DNA from: UBA1479 sp048263775
GTDB taxonomy: Bacteria; Pseudomonadota; Alphaproteobacteria; Rhodospirillales; Casp-alpha2
Length of the DNA: 64,000 bases
Direction of reading: 5' to 3'
Assembly: GCA_048263775.1 (NCBI GenBank)
Contig: JBLXDU010000010.1
Location: 121,031 to 185,030, forward strand
How positions within the stretch are numbered: position 1 is the stretch's first letter; every line of letters starts with the position of its first letter. The notes beneath the pieces are model-generated. The model worked only from the letters and a program-made list of their open reading frames with translations, ran no database searches and was not told the origin of the DNA. The translations under genes were made by a program, and so were the position numbers. Positions 34,054-42,297 of the stretch are shown here, in pieces.

Positions 34054-34281
34054 CTACATCTTCAGGCCGCTGTTCCCGAACCGTTTGTTGAAGCGCGCAA
34101 GGCGTCCGCCGGCATCAACCAGGCGGTGTCCGCCGCCCGTCCAAGCCGGATGGCTCTTCGGGTCGACTTCCAACTTCAGCACATCGCCGGGGTTGCCCCA
34201 GGTGCTGCGCGTCGTGAACGAGCTACCATCCGTCATCTGAACGGTGATTTCGTGGTAGTCCGGGTGGATATCTTTTTTCAT
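34054..34281 (-). CDS. rpmE: 50S ribosomal protein bL31, zinc-free type
   Basis: 75 residues from the ATG at 34281 (MKKDIHPDYHEITVQMTDG). The fold signature DPKSHPAWTGG and FNKRFG are present. There is no cysteine, so the zinc-binding CxxC of the type found in E. coli RpmE is missing. Cysteine-free bL31 forms occur widely in Alphaproteobacteria. Monocistronic, with a clear promoter and terminator. Confidence 0.95.
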   Translation of the reverse strand: MKKDIHPDYHEITVQMTDGSSFTTRSTWGNPGDVLKLEVDPKSHPAWTGGGHRLVDAGGRLARFNKRFGNSGLKM

Positions 34282-34310
34282 TTGGCTTGGCTCCGGCAAA
34301 AGTGGCGCTC

Positions 34311-34339
34311 TATATACAGACCTGACCTGCCATGCGCAA
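34311..34339 (-). promoter_or_regulatory. sigma-70-type promoter of rpmE
   Basis: On the minus strand TTGCGC (34334-34339) and TATATA (34311-34316) are exactly 17 bases apart. The start site would be near 34304, giving a leader of about 23 bases. Confidence 0.6.
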
Positions 34340-34401
34340 GGTTTCATGAATCCCCGCTGGTACGCTGGCCTTTTCGACCTAAACTCAAGGAGTCTCCCCA
34401 C

Positions 34402-34731
34402 ATGTCCCTGGACGACACGTCATTCACGCACATCGCTGACAAGACCTTGGAATCGTTCATGGATGCGATCGAGGCGGTGCTCGGCGATCAAGCCGACGTG
34501 GACTTGGAAGGCGGTATCCTGACCATCGAATTGGATACAGGCGGTCAGTACGTCATCAACAAGCACGCGCCCAACCGCCAAATTTGGATGTCGTCGCCGG
34601 TCAGCGGTGCCACTCATTACGATTTTGACGCGGACAAGGAACAGTGGCGCTGCACGCGGTCGGGTGAATTCCTGGACGAGAAATTGGTGGCCGAACTCAA
34701 GGCGTCAACGGGGGTCGCCGTCCGTCTGTGA
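34402..34731 (+). CDS. cyaY: frataxin-family iron-binding protein CyaY
   Basis: 109 residues from the ATG at 34402. The acidic first helix (DKTLESFMDAIEAV), the WMSSPVSGATHYDF strand region and an alpha-beta frataxin layout are present. CyaY donates or gates iron in Fe-S cluster assembly by IscS/IscU. Its last 27 bases overlap the end of the convergent MFS gene. It is divergent from rpmE. Confidence 0.93.
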   Translation: MSLDDTSFTHIADKTLESFMDAIEAVLGDQADVDLEGGILTIELDTGGQYVINKHAPNRQIWMSSPVSGATHYDFDADKEQWRCTRSGEFLDEKLVAELKASTGVAVRL

Positions 34732-35910
34732 TGACGGGACGGGGCGCAATCCAGCCGGAATGGCAAGGGCCAGGAGCAGCACCGCCGCCATCACCAGGGC
34801 GCCTGAGTAATAGGGCCAGTCCCGCCCGATTTGGGCGAACAGCAAGCCTGCCCAGGCCGGGCCGAGGACGCGTGCCATGGTCGTCACCGACCGTGTCACG
34901 CCCATCACGCCGCCCTGGTCCGTGTCGGGAACCTGTTGTGAAATCAAACTGTTGTAGGCCGGATTGATGACGCTGAAGCCGTAGGCCGCGATGGCCATGG
35001 CAATCAGCAGATGCCAGACCTGGGTGCAGAAGGGGATGGCGCCGATACCGAGGGCGAGGGCGACAGCCCCCTGGATCAGCAATGCCCGTTCGCCGAAGCG
35101 TTTGGCGAGACGGCCCATCAGGCCGCCCTGGACCGCCGCAGACAGCACACCGACATAGGCAAACAACCAGCCGTTCTGTTCCGGGCCCCAGTCAAAGGCA
35201 CGTCGGGACCACATGGCGAAGGTCGTTTCCAGACCCGCGAATACGAAGGTCGCGAGGAACCCCAGTAGCATCAGCAGTCCCACCCCAGGCAGCCTTAGGG
35301 CATCCGTGAACTTCGCCAGACGCCGCCGGCGCGGCATCGCCGCCGCGCGGGCGCGGACCTCGGCCGACAGAGATTCCGGCAGCTTCACCAGCCCCAGTAG
35401 AAGGGCGAGTATCGACAGACCGGCGGCGGCCAGGGCCGGGCTGCGGTAATCGGCGGTCAACGGGTCCGGTCCGGCCAGGATGCCGCCGATGGCGGGGCCC
35501 AGGATGAAGCCGATGCCGAAGGCGGCGCCGATCAAGCCCATGCCCTTGGCGCGATTCTCCTTGGTCGTGATGTCGGCCATATAGGCGAAGGCGGCGGATA
35601 TGTTGCCGGCCATCAGGCCGCCCAGGGCGCGCGCCATGAACAGCATCCAGAGCGCGTCGGCAAAGGCCAGCCAGACATAGGCCGCGGCCGCCCCGGCGAG
35701 GCTAAGAAGCAAGACCGGTCGGCGTCCGGCATGATCGCTGAGCCGTCCCCACAGGGGTGCGGAAATGAACTGGGCCAGGGAATAGGTCGCCATCAGCAGG
35801 CCGACGGTCTGCGGGTCAGCCTGGAAATGCTCGCCGTAGAACGGCAGCAGCGGAATGATGATACCGAAACCGATAAGATCGACGACGACGATCAGGAAAA
35901 TAGCGAGCAT
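34705..35910 (-). CDS. MFS drug-efflux-type transporter (TetA-like)
   Basis: 401 residues with about 12 hydrophobic helices. The amino terminus holds LIGFGIIIPLLPFYGEHF, and the loop between helices 2 and 3 reads APLWGRLSDHAGRRPVLLLS, the motif A of the Tet/DHA1 group. Substrate unknown; this group exports drugs or metabolites. It starts 13 bases after the MotB-like gene stop (35924), so it is probably the last gene of that operon. Confidence 0.88.
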   Translation of the reverse strand: MLAIFLIVVVDLIGFGIIIPLLPFYGEHFQADPQTVGLLMATYSLAQFISAPLWGRLSDHAGRRPVLLLSLAGAAAAYVWLAFADALWMLFMARALGGLMAGNISAAFAYMADITTKENRAKGMGLIGAAFGIGFILGPAIGGILAGPDPLTADYRSPALAAAGLSILALLLGLVKLPESLSAEVRARAAAMPRRRRLAKFTDALRLPGVGLLMLLGFLATFVFAGLETTFAMWSRRAFDWGPEQNGWLFAYVGVLSAAVQGGLMGRLAKRFGERALLIQGAVALALGIGAIPFCTQVWHLLIAMAIAAYGFSVINPAYNSLISQQVPDTDQGGVMGVTRSVTTMARVLGPAWAGLLFAQIGRDWPYYSGALVMAAVLLLALAIPAGLRPVPSSQTDGDPR

Positions 35911-35923
35911 TCTGGTTGGCCGA

Positions 35924-37159
35924 TCAGCGCTGGGTCAGTTTGAGTTCGATCCGGCGGTTTCGCCGAAGCGCGATTTCGTCGGCACCGGGATCAATGGGCC
36001 GGTTGGCTGCGAACCCGGCGGCGACCAGACGCACGGAGGGAAGTCCCTGGTCGATCAGGTACTTGACCACGGAGATGGCGCGCGCCGCCGACAATTCCCA
36101 GTTGGAGGGGAAGCGGGCTGTGGAAATTGGCGTTTTATCCGTATGTCCGTCGACACGGAGCACCCAGTCAATGTCCTCGGGAATTTTCACCACCAGTTCT
36201 TTGAGGGTCTGAGCCAAGGCGCTCATCTGTTCCTTGCCCGCCGGGCCCAGTTCGGCCGAGGCGACGTCGAACAAGACCTCCGACTGGAACACGAAGCGGT
36301 CGCCGACGATGCGGATGCCGGGTCGGTTGCCGAGAACTTCGCGCAGGCGGCCGAAGAATTCCGAACGGTAGCGGCTGAGTTCCTGAACTTTGGACGCCAG
36401 CGCGGCGTTAAGCCGCTTGCCCAGACTTTCGATCTGCACACCCTGCGACTGGGCCTTTTCCTCGGCTGCGCGGAGCGTCGCCTCAAGCGTCGCCAACTGC
36501 TCGCGGAGCGCCGCCAACTGGCGGTTCATCAGGGCGACCTGGGCGCGGGCGGATTCCGAAATGTTGCGCTCGTTGATCAGCGCCTCGCCCTTTTCGTTAG
36601 CCTGTTTGCCGAGCTCCATGACCTTCGCGGTCAACTCGTCGCGAAGCGCCGTCAGGGCCTCGATCTCGCGTGCCAGGTTGTTCAGGCGCAGCACGCGTTC
36701 GGCCAGTTCCTCCTCGCGTACCGCGAGTGTCTTCTGGGTGTCAGCCAACGAGGTTTCCAGGCGGCCGATGGTCTGGCGGCTGGCTTCCATGGAAACCATG
36801 GCATCGACAAGTTGCTGTTCCGCCGATTCGGCGCGCATGCGCAGTCCGGCGACGTTGGCGCTCAGCCGTTCGCGTTCGCCGACCGAGACTTCGAGCTCCG
36901 TCGACAGGCGGCTGACATCGGCGCGCAGGCTGTCCGTGGTCTTGCGTTCCAGGGCCAACAGGCTCGCCAGTTCGCTGATCTCGCCCTCCAGCTTGCGCAG
37001 CGCCTGATCACGCCCGGTCAATGCCTGTCCCAGAAAGACCTGGGCCATGATGAAGATCAGCAACAGAAAGATGATGACCATCAGCAGCGTCGCCAGGGCG
37101 TCGACGAAGCCGGGCCAGATGTTGGTTGATCGTTCGTGGCGCCTAGCGAGGCTGGCCAT
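35924..37159 (-). CDS. MotB-like protein: one membrane helix, long coiled coil, OmpA peptidoglycan-binding domain
   Basis: 411 residues. A transmembrane helix (about 17-43, WPGFVDALATLLMV...) carries an Asp at the position of the ion-carrying residue in MotB/TolR. Residues 50-265 are heptad-rich coiled coil. The carboxyl domain (about 285-411) is OmpA-like, with RVDGHTDKTPIST and ELSAARA supplying the peptidoglycan-binding Asp and Arg. It fits a cell-wall-anchored partner of the MotA/TolQ-like channel encoded just upstream. It is not in a flagellar cluster. Confidence 0.87.
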   Translation of the reverse strand: MASLARRHERSTNIWPGFVDALATLLMVIIFLLLIFIMAQVFLGQALTGRDQALRKLEGEISELASLLALERKTTDSLRADVSRLSTELEVSVGERERLSANVAGLRMRAESAEQQLVDAMVSMEASRQTIGRLETSLADTQKTLAVREEELAERVLRLNNLAREIEALTALRDELTAKVMELGKQANEKGEALINERNISESARAQVALMNRQLAALREQLATLEATLRAAEEKAQSQGVQIESLGKRLNAALASKVQELSRYRSEFFGRLREVLGNRPGIRIVGDRFVFQSEVLFDVASAELGPAGKEQMSALAQTLKELVVKIPEDIDWVLRVDGHTDKTPISTARFPSNWELSAARAISVVKYLIDQGLPSVRLVAAGFAANRPIDPGADEIALRRNRRIELKLTQR

Positions 37160-37225
37160 GATTACGTCGTCCCTTGCCGGGGGGCCGCGGGGTCGTGACG
37201 GGGACGTAGAACCGGCGTCACGGCG

Positions 37226-38332
37226 TCAGCGGTCATATTCGCCGTCGGCGATGTTGGCCATGGTGCGGGCCAGAAGTTTGATCTCGGACCGCACTTCCTT
37301 GATGATTTCGTCGCGGCCGTGGCTGACGTCGTCGGCCAGACGGGTTACGGCACGGTCCAGGTTGCGGATGCTGGTCCTGGTTTCCGCATCCATGCCTCCG
37401 CCGTCGCTCCGATTCATGCTCTGGGCCATATCCTTCATCAGCTGCTGCTGCGCACGCAGGTGGTCGGTCAGGGTGTCCAGTTTGTCGGTCAGGTTCAGGA
37501 TGCCTTGGTTGGCCTCGGCGCGGCTTTCCTCACCGCGCGACAGGGTGCGCTGCAAGTTCTCCAGGTTCTCCGCCGATTGTTCCAGCAGCGCCTGTACATA
37601 GGCGGGCATGGACTGGTCGCCGTCGCCGGAAAGGGCCCCCGACGACAGGCGGGTCAGGCTCGACAGCCACTCTTCCAGATCATTATAGAAACGGTTCTGC
37701 GCCTGGCCGGCCTGCAGGTCGAGAAAGCCCAGGATGAGCGAGCCCGACAACCCGAACAGGGATGATGAAAAGGCCGTGCCCATGCCGGACAATGGCGTTT
37801 CCAGGCCATGTTTCAGCTTTTCGAACGTCCCATTGATGTCGCCACCGTCGACGGTCAGGCCAACGATCACGTCCTTGACCGAGGCGACCGTCTCGAGAAG
37901 ACCCCAGAAGGTGCCGAGCAGGCCGAGGAAGATCAGCAGGCCAATGATGTAGCGCGAAATATCGCGTGATTCGTCAAGGCGCGAAACCAGACCGTCAAGC
38001 AAGGTGCGCAGCGATGTGGTCGACAATGTCAGGCGGCCGGAACGCTGGCCAAGCATGCTTGCCATGGGGCCGAGCAGACGGGGCGGGCTCGGCTGTGACA
38101 ACTGCGCCCCGTCACGGCGGTAGCTTTCTACCCATTCGACCTCGGGCTTCAGGCGCGCGACCTGCAGGAAGTTATAGGCGATACCCAACGCCAGCACCGC
38201 CAAGATGCCGCCGTTCAGGGGCGCATTGGCCAGGAAGGCGTCACGCAGCGGTTGGAACAGGGGGGCGCAGACGGCGACGACGGCGCCGAGGAACAGGATC
38301 ATCCTGAGCAGGTATCGGTTGGGGCGCGTCAT
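37226..38332 (-). CDS. MotA/TolQ/ExbB-like proton-channel protein
   Basis: 368 residues. Hydrophobic segments near 9-28, 37-58, 128-150 and 178-200 match the MotA/TolQ layout, with the last two carrying LLGTFWGLLETV and GMGTAFSSSLFGLSGSLI. A carboxyl tail of about 165 residues is a cytosolic coiled coil, longer than in TolQ. It probably forms a proton-driven stator with the MotB-like protein encoded 66 bases downstream. The role is unknown. Confidence 0.85.
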   Translation of the reverse strand: MTRPNRYLLRMILFLGAVVAVCAPLFQPLRDAFLANAPLNGGILAVLALGIAYNFLQVARLKPEVEWVESYRRDGAQLSQPSPPRLLGPMASMLGQRSGRLTLSTTSLRTLLDGLVSRLDESRDISRYIIGLLIFLGLLGTFWGLLETVASVKDVIVGLTVDGGDINGTFEKLKHGLETPLSGMGTAFSSSLFGLSGSLILGFLDLQAGQAQNRFYNDLEEWLSSLTRLSSGALSGDGDQSMPAYVQALLEQSAENLENLQRTLSRGEESRAEANQGILNLTDKLDTLTDHLRAQQQLMKDMAQSMNRSDGGGMDAETRTSIRNLDRAVTRLADDVSHGRDEIIKEVRSEIKLLARTMANIADGEYDR

Positions 38333-38395
38333 GTAGGGAAGCCCTTACGAGGTCCTTTCGGGGGCACGGACGTCACGCGGAACCCGACGGTCCCG

Positions 38396-39406
38396 TCAAC
38401 GCGGGGCCAGGGTGATGTCGACCCGGTTCTTGGGCTCGTCGGAGGTCTTGTCGCCGAGAGCCCGTACATCAATCCGGGTCGAGCGGATGCCGCTTTCGAT
38501 CAGGAAAGAGCGCACGGAAAGGGCGCGGGACAAGGACAGGCGGCGTGCCCGGTTGGATTTCAGGTCGTCACCCCCGGCATAGGCCAGAAGCTGCAGCCGG
38601 ACATCGCGCTGATCTTTCACCTGATCGGCCAGTTTCAACAGGTTCGGCTTGGCGGTGTCGGGCAGTTTCGACTGGCTTTCGTCGAATACCACGCGGATCA
38701 ATCGGCCATCCTCGCCGGTCGTCAGGGATGCGGTGCTTTCCGCCTTGGGCGCCGGCGGCGTGGGCACGGCCATGGCCGTGGCGGGCGGCGGCGGGGGCGG
38801 CGGAACGGCGGCGCCCGGAGCGGTGGCAGGCGGAGGTGGCGGGGGTGCTTTGTCCGCGCTGCTCTTCACTGCCTCGACCTTGGGAGCGGGCGGCGGTGGA
38901 GCCGCATCGGCTATTTTCTTGTCCGGTGCCGTGCCGGGGACCGTCGGTGCGGCGGGCGGCGTCGGTGCGGCGGCCGTTAATTGTGCCGGGGCCTCTGCGG
39001 CGGGGGCCGGCGCGGGGGATGGTTTCGACGGCATCGGCGGTGGCGGCGCCTTGGCGGCGGGCGGGCGCATCTCCGCTTCCATGCGGCTGGCGCGCGGGGC
39101 CGGTGTGGCTTCGGCGCGGGTTACCTTCAGCTTGCGGATGGGGGCGGATTTTTCTGGGGCGACAAACAGCTGAGAGGTCGGCCGGCTTACGCCAGGCAGG
39201 CGCAGTCCGCCGCCATAGGCGGGTGCGGCCGGTTCCGACGATATGTCCACGGTGTGGCCGTATCCGCCGCCGGGCAGGGCGCCCATGTCGATGGTCACGG
39301 CACCGTCCGCGTAGTTGCTCACCTGTGCCTCGACCGGGCCTGATGCCAGCGCCAGCGGCGCCACGGCAATGACCAAAAGCCCGGTCAAAAAACGTGAGGA
39401 TGTCAT
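38396..39406 (-). CDS. periplasmic proline-rich OmpA-family protein
   Basis: 336 residues from the ATG at 39406. A signal peptide (about 1-27, ending GPVEA) is followed by a variable region, then a long Pro/Ala-rich segment (about 100-220) that could span the periplasm. The OmpA-like domain (about 230-336) has LSLSRALSVRSFLIESGI. The canonical HTD peptidoglycan-binding motif is not visible (YAGGDD instead), so wall binding may be lost. It heads the operon with the MotA- and MotB-like genes. Confidence 0.82.
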   Translation of the reverse strand: MTSSRFLTGLLVIAVAPLALASGPVEAQVSNYADGAVTIDMGALPGGGYGHTVDISSEPAAPAYGGGLRLPGVSRPTSQLFVAPEKSAPIRKLKVTRAEATPAPRASRMEAEMRPPAAKAPPPPMPSKPSPAPAPAAEAPAQLTAAAPTPPAAPTVPGTAPDKKIADAAPPPPAPKVEAVKSSADKAPPPPPPATAPGAAVPPPPPPPATAMAVPTPPAPKAESTASLTTGEDGRLIRVVFDESQSKLPDTAKPNLLKLADQVKDQRDVRLQLLAYAGGDDLKSNRARRLSLSRALSVRSFLIESGIRSTRIDVRALGDKTSDEPKNRVDITLAPR

Positions 39407-39665
39407 CGGACGGTCACTCCCCATTCTTCCCTGTTGTCGTCTTCCGGCCCGTTGTCGTGTTCGGGTATGTGTATCCCGTTTTCGGCAGGCTTGGTATTCC
39501 TCCGCCGGGATGGTCCGGGGACCCTCCGCCCAGCGGCAGAAACCAAGGCGATCACCTTAACCAACGGCGATGCGCTGGACAACCGTAAAGCCCTTGCATG
39601 AAATCAGGTAAATATGACGCTTTCGGGGCGCCTGAAAACAGCCCTTCGACGGGGGCGGGAATGGG

Positions 39666-40469
39666 TCAGGTGGCCGCCGCGCCGGCACCGGCCAGGGTTT
39701 TCAGCATGGCCGGGTGCATGGCGTCGTTGCCTGCGGCGATGTCGCCGCGCTGGAAGATGTCTCGGCCGCCCGAAAGATCGGTGACGAAACCGCCCGCTTC
39801 GGCGACCAGGATCATACCTGCCGCTATGTCCCAGGGCTGCAGGTTCTGTTCCCAGAACCCTTCGAAGCGCCCTGCGGCGACCCAGGCCAGATCAAGCGAG
39901 GCAGCACCATTGCGCCGTACGCCGGCGGACACGGCCATGATCGCGCGCAACTGGTTGAGGAATAGATCGTGGCTGCCCCGGCCGACGAAGGGAATGCCCG
40001 TCGCGAACAGGGATTCGGCAATGTCTCGGCGTGCCGAGACGCGCAGACGCCGCCCGTTGAGAAAGGCGCCCTGGCCCTTTTCAGCGACGAACATCTCGTC
40101 CGTGATCGGGTTGTAGACGACGCCGGCGAATATCTGACCATCGCGTTCCAGGCCGATGGAGATGGCGAACTGGGGAATGCCGTGCAGGAAATTGGTGGTG
40201 CCGTCCAGCGGATCGATGATCCAGCGATTCGAGGTGTCGACGCCCTCGACCGCGCCGCGTTCTTCCATCAGGAAACCGTACTTGGGTCGCGCGCGTTGCA
40301 GTTCCTCGAACAGAATTTTCTCGGCCTTGCGGTCGGCGGTCGAGACGAAGTCGGCCGGGCCCTTCTTCGAGACCTGTAGGTGTTCGACCTCGCCGAAATC
40401 GCGGATCAGGCCCCGCGCCGCCTTTTGGGCGGCGGCGGTCATGACGTTTATCAGGGGCGTGCGCAGCAT
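39666..40469 (-). CDS. suhB: inositol monophosphatase family protein (SuhB-like)
   Basis: 267 residues. Metal-binding motifs are intact: the Glu in EERG, DPLDGTTNFLHGIP and WDIAAGMILVAEAGG. It dephosphorylates inositol phosphates in vitro; in enterobacteria SuhB also acts with Nus factors on rRNA transcription. The efp gene lies 53 bases upstream on the same strand, so cotranscription is plausible. Confidence 0.92.
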   Translation of the reverse strand: MLRTPLINVMTAAAQKAARGLIRDFGEVEHLQVSKKGPADFVSTADRKAEKILFEELQRARPKYGFLMEERGAVEGVDTSNRWIIDPLDGTTNFLHGIPQFAISIGLERDGQIFAGVVYNPITDEMFVAEKGQGAFLNGRRLRVSARRDIAESLFATGIPFVGRGSHDLFLNQLRAIMAVSAGVRRNGAASLDLAWVAAGRFEGFWEQNLQPWDIAAGMILVAEAGGFVTDLSGGRDIFQRGDIAAGNDAMHPAMLKTLAGAGAAAT

Positions 40470-40522
40470 GGCGGGCCTTGTTTCAAGCGATCGGAAAGGG
40501 GCGGGAAGAACGCAGCCGAAGC

Positions 40523-41092
40523 CTAGTCCTTGGCCCGTTCGACATAGGTGCCTTCGGCGGGATTGACGACGATGCGGGTGCCGGTCTCGATATGCGGCGG
40601 CACGCTGGTGCGCACACCGTTGTCCAAAAGCGCCGGTTTATAGCTCGACGCCGCCGTCTGGCCTTTGACCACGGCTTCGGTTTCGACCACGGTCAGGGTC
40701 ACCCGGTCAGGCAGTTGAACGCCGATCGGGTCGCCGTCGTGGCTTTCGATGGTCACTTCCATGCCGTCCTGCAGATAGGGGGTCTGATCCTCACCGATCT
40801 GATCGCTGTTCAGGACGACCTGTTCGTAATTTTCGTTGTCCATGAAGGTGAACATTTCGCCATCGGAAAACAGGAATTGGTATTCCTTCTGTTCCAGGGT
40901 CGCGCGTTCGACCTTTTCCGACGAGCGGAAGCGTTCGTTCAGCTTGGTGCCGTCGCGCAGTTCGCGCAATTCCACCTGAAGATAGGCGCCACCCTTGCCG
41001 GGCTGCGTATGGGCGATCTTGACCGCGCGCCACAGGCGTCCCTGATGTTCGATGACCATACCGGGTCGAATGGCGTTGCCGTCGATTTTCAT
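40523..41092 (-). CDS. efp: elongation factor P
   Basis: 189 residues with three beta-barrel domains. The KOW-like domain carries the loop TQPGKGGAYLQ, whose lysine is the site for beta-lysylation or rhamnosyl-type modification in other species. DGDPIGVQLPDRV and the carboxyl PPHIETGTRI region fit domains II-III. It relieves ribosome stalling at polyproline, relevant to the proline-rich proteins encoded nearby. It follows thiE after 89 bases. Confidence 0.95.
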   Translation of the reverse strand: MKIDGNAIRPGMVIEHQGRLWRAVKIAHTQPGKGGAYLQVELRELRDGTKLNERFRSSEKVERATLEQKEYQFLFSDGEMFTFMDNENYEQVVLNSDQIGEDQTPYLQDGMEVTIESHDGDPIGVQLPDRVTLTVVETEAVVKGQTAASSYKPALLDNGVRTSVPPHIETGTRIVVNPAEGTYVERAKD

Positions 41093-41181
41093 GTCCGTGC
41101 CCGTTTATATGTTGATAGGGGGTGAAAGCGGCGCGGAAGCTACCAGTTTGTTTCGTGCATAGCAACGGCCCAACGCCGCCG

Positions 41182-41844
41182 TCAGGGGCGTTGGGTATCG
41201 GCAATTACCTTGTTGAAGGCGGCGACCGCGGCGGCCGGTCCTTGCGCATGCTGCCAGACCCCGGAGACCACGGCCAAGAAGTCAGCACCCGCGGCGACCA
41301 GGGGCCTGCAATTGTCGACCGTGATGCCGCCGATGGCGACGCTGGGCACGACGAAAATCTCGCTCCACCAGCGCAGCAGGTCGATATCCGCGTGATGGGT
41401 GACGTCCTTGGTGCCGGTCGGGAAGAAGGCGCCGAAGGCGACGTAGTCGGCTCCGGCCTCACCGGCTTCCATGGCCAGGTGACGGGATGCATGGCAGGTC
41501 ACGCCGACGATGCGCCTGTCGCCCAGGGTTTTGCGGGCGTCCCGGTAAGACGCGTCGCCCTGGCCCACATGGACGCCGTCGCAATCGGTTTCCGCCGCCA
41601 GGTCGGGGCGGTCGTTCAAAATCAGCGGCACGCCACGGTCGCGGCACACGGGCAGCAGGATATCGGCGGCGCGCCGGATGTCGTCGTCGCTGTCGGGCGT
41701 GCCGTCCGGGGCCTTCAGGCGCAACTGCACGGCGCCGACGGGACCGGCGTCGGGCGCCGCCGCCATATCGCCCGCGAAGACGTTCGGGTCGAAGGCAGGG
41801 GGCGTGACCAGGTAGAGCAGGCAGGTGTCATCATTGTCAGCCAT
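41182..41844 (-). CDS. thiE: thiamine-phosphate synthase (ThiE-like)
   Basis: 220 residues from the ATG at 41844. It couples HMP-pyrophosphate and the thiazole phosphate. ThiE landmarks are visible: QLR near 44, NDRPDLA, DGVHVGQGD, FFPTGTKD and AIGGITVDN. It overlaps the upstream 148-residue gene by eight bases. ThiD, which supplies HMP-PP, is encoded separately at 60.7 kb. Confidence 0.87.
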   Translation of the reverse strand: MADNDDTCLLYLVTPPAFDPNVFAGDMAAAPDAGPVGAVQLRLKAPDGTPDSDDDIRRAADILLPVCRDRGVPLILNDRPDLAAETDCDGVHVGQGDASYRDARKTLGDRRIVGVTCHASRHLAMEAGEAGADYVAFGAFFPTGTKDVTHHADIDLLRWWSEIFVVPSVAIGGITVDNCRPLVAAGADFLAVVSGVWQHAQGPAAAVAAFNKVIADTQRP

Positions 41845-42283
41845 GTTGGAATTCTCCCGTGAGCCAAGTGTCGAGCCGCCGGTCTGCGTCGGCGTCCGCC
41901 ATATCCAATGCCTGCGCAGGCCGGTTGGCCACCTTGGCGCCGGCCGCAATTGCCGCACTCTCGATTTTGGCCAGAACCTCGGGGGTGGCCGACAGGGACA
42001 CGACTTCGACGCCCAGCCTGATGGCGTCCAGGGCCGTGCCCGGTTCGTCCGCGCAATCAAGGCAGGCCGTGGCATGGGCCGCCGGTTCGGCGGCGCGGGC
42101 TTGGTCGATGATTTGTTTGAACAGGGCGGGGCCGAGATAGCCGGCGGCGCCGGGTGCGCTGACCAAATGCACGGGGCGGCCCGTGCGGCGGGCGGCGCTC
42201 AGCGCCTGTTTTGCGTGGTTCAGGTCGTGAATAACGACGGATGCCGGGGGAGCGGCCGGTTGCCTGGTCGCGCCCCCCGTCAT
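41837..42283 (-). CDS. unrecognised protein upstream of thiE, 148 residues
   Basis: I do not recognise a named family. From the ATG at 42283 it reads as a small alternating alpha/beta protein (SVVIHDLNHAKQAL, PVHLVSAPGAAGYLG, TACLDCADEPGTAL). That rhythm and the glycine-rich AGYLGPALF segment resemble a TIM-barrel or Rossmann-like fold. It is coupled to thiE by an eight-base overlap and starts 14 bases after gap. An in-frame extension to 42355 overlaps gap and is unlikely. Confidence 0.72.
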   Translation of the reverse strand: MTGGATRQPAAPPASVVIHDLNHAKQALSAARRTGRPVHLVSAPGAAGYLGPALFKQIIDQARAAEPAAHATACLDCADEPGTALDAIRLGVEVVSLSATPEVLAKIESAAIAAGAKVANRPAQALDMADADADRRLDTWLTGEFQHG

Positions 42284-42297
42284 CTCAAACCCGTCGC

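Noticed and set aside
35924..38332. A Zorya-like anti-phage system (ZorA/ZorB)
   Set aside because: The channel and partner resemble ZorAB, but there is no ZorC, ZorD or ZorE beside them, and the neighbours are suhB, efp and an MFS transporter. It fits a housekeeping envelope locus.
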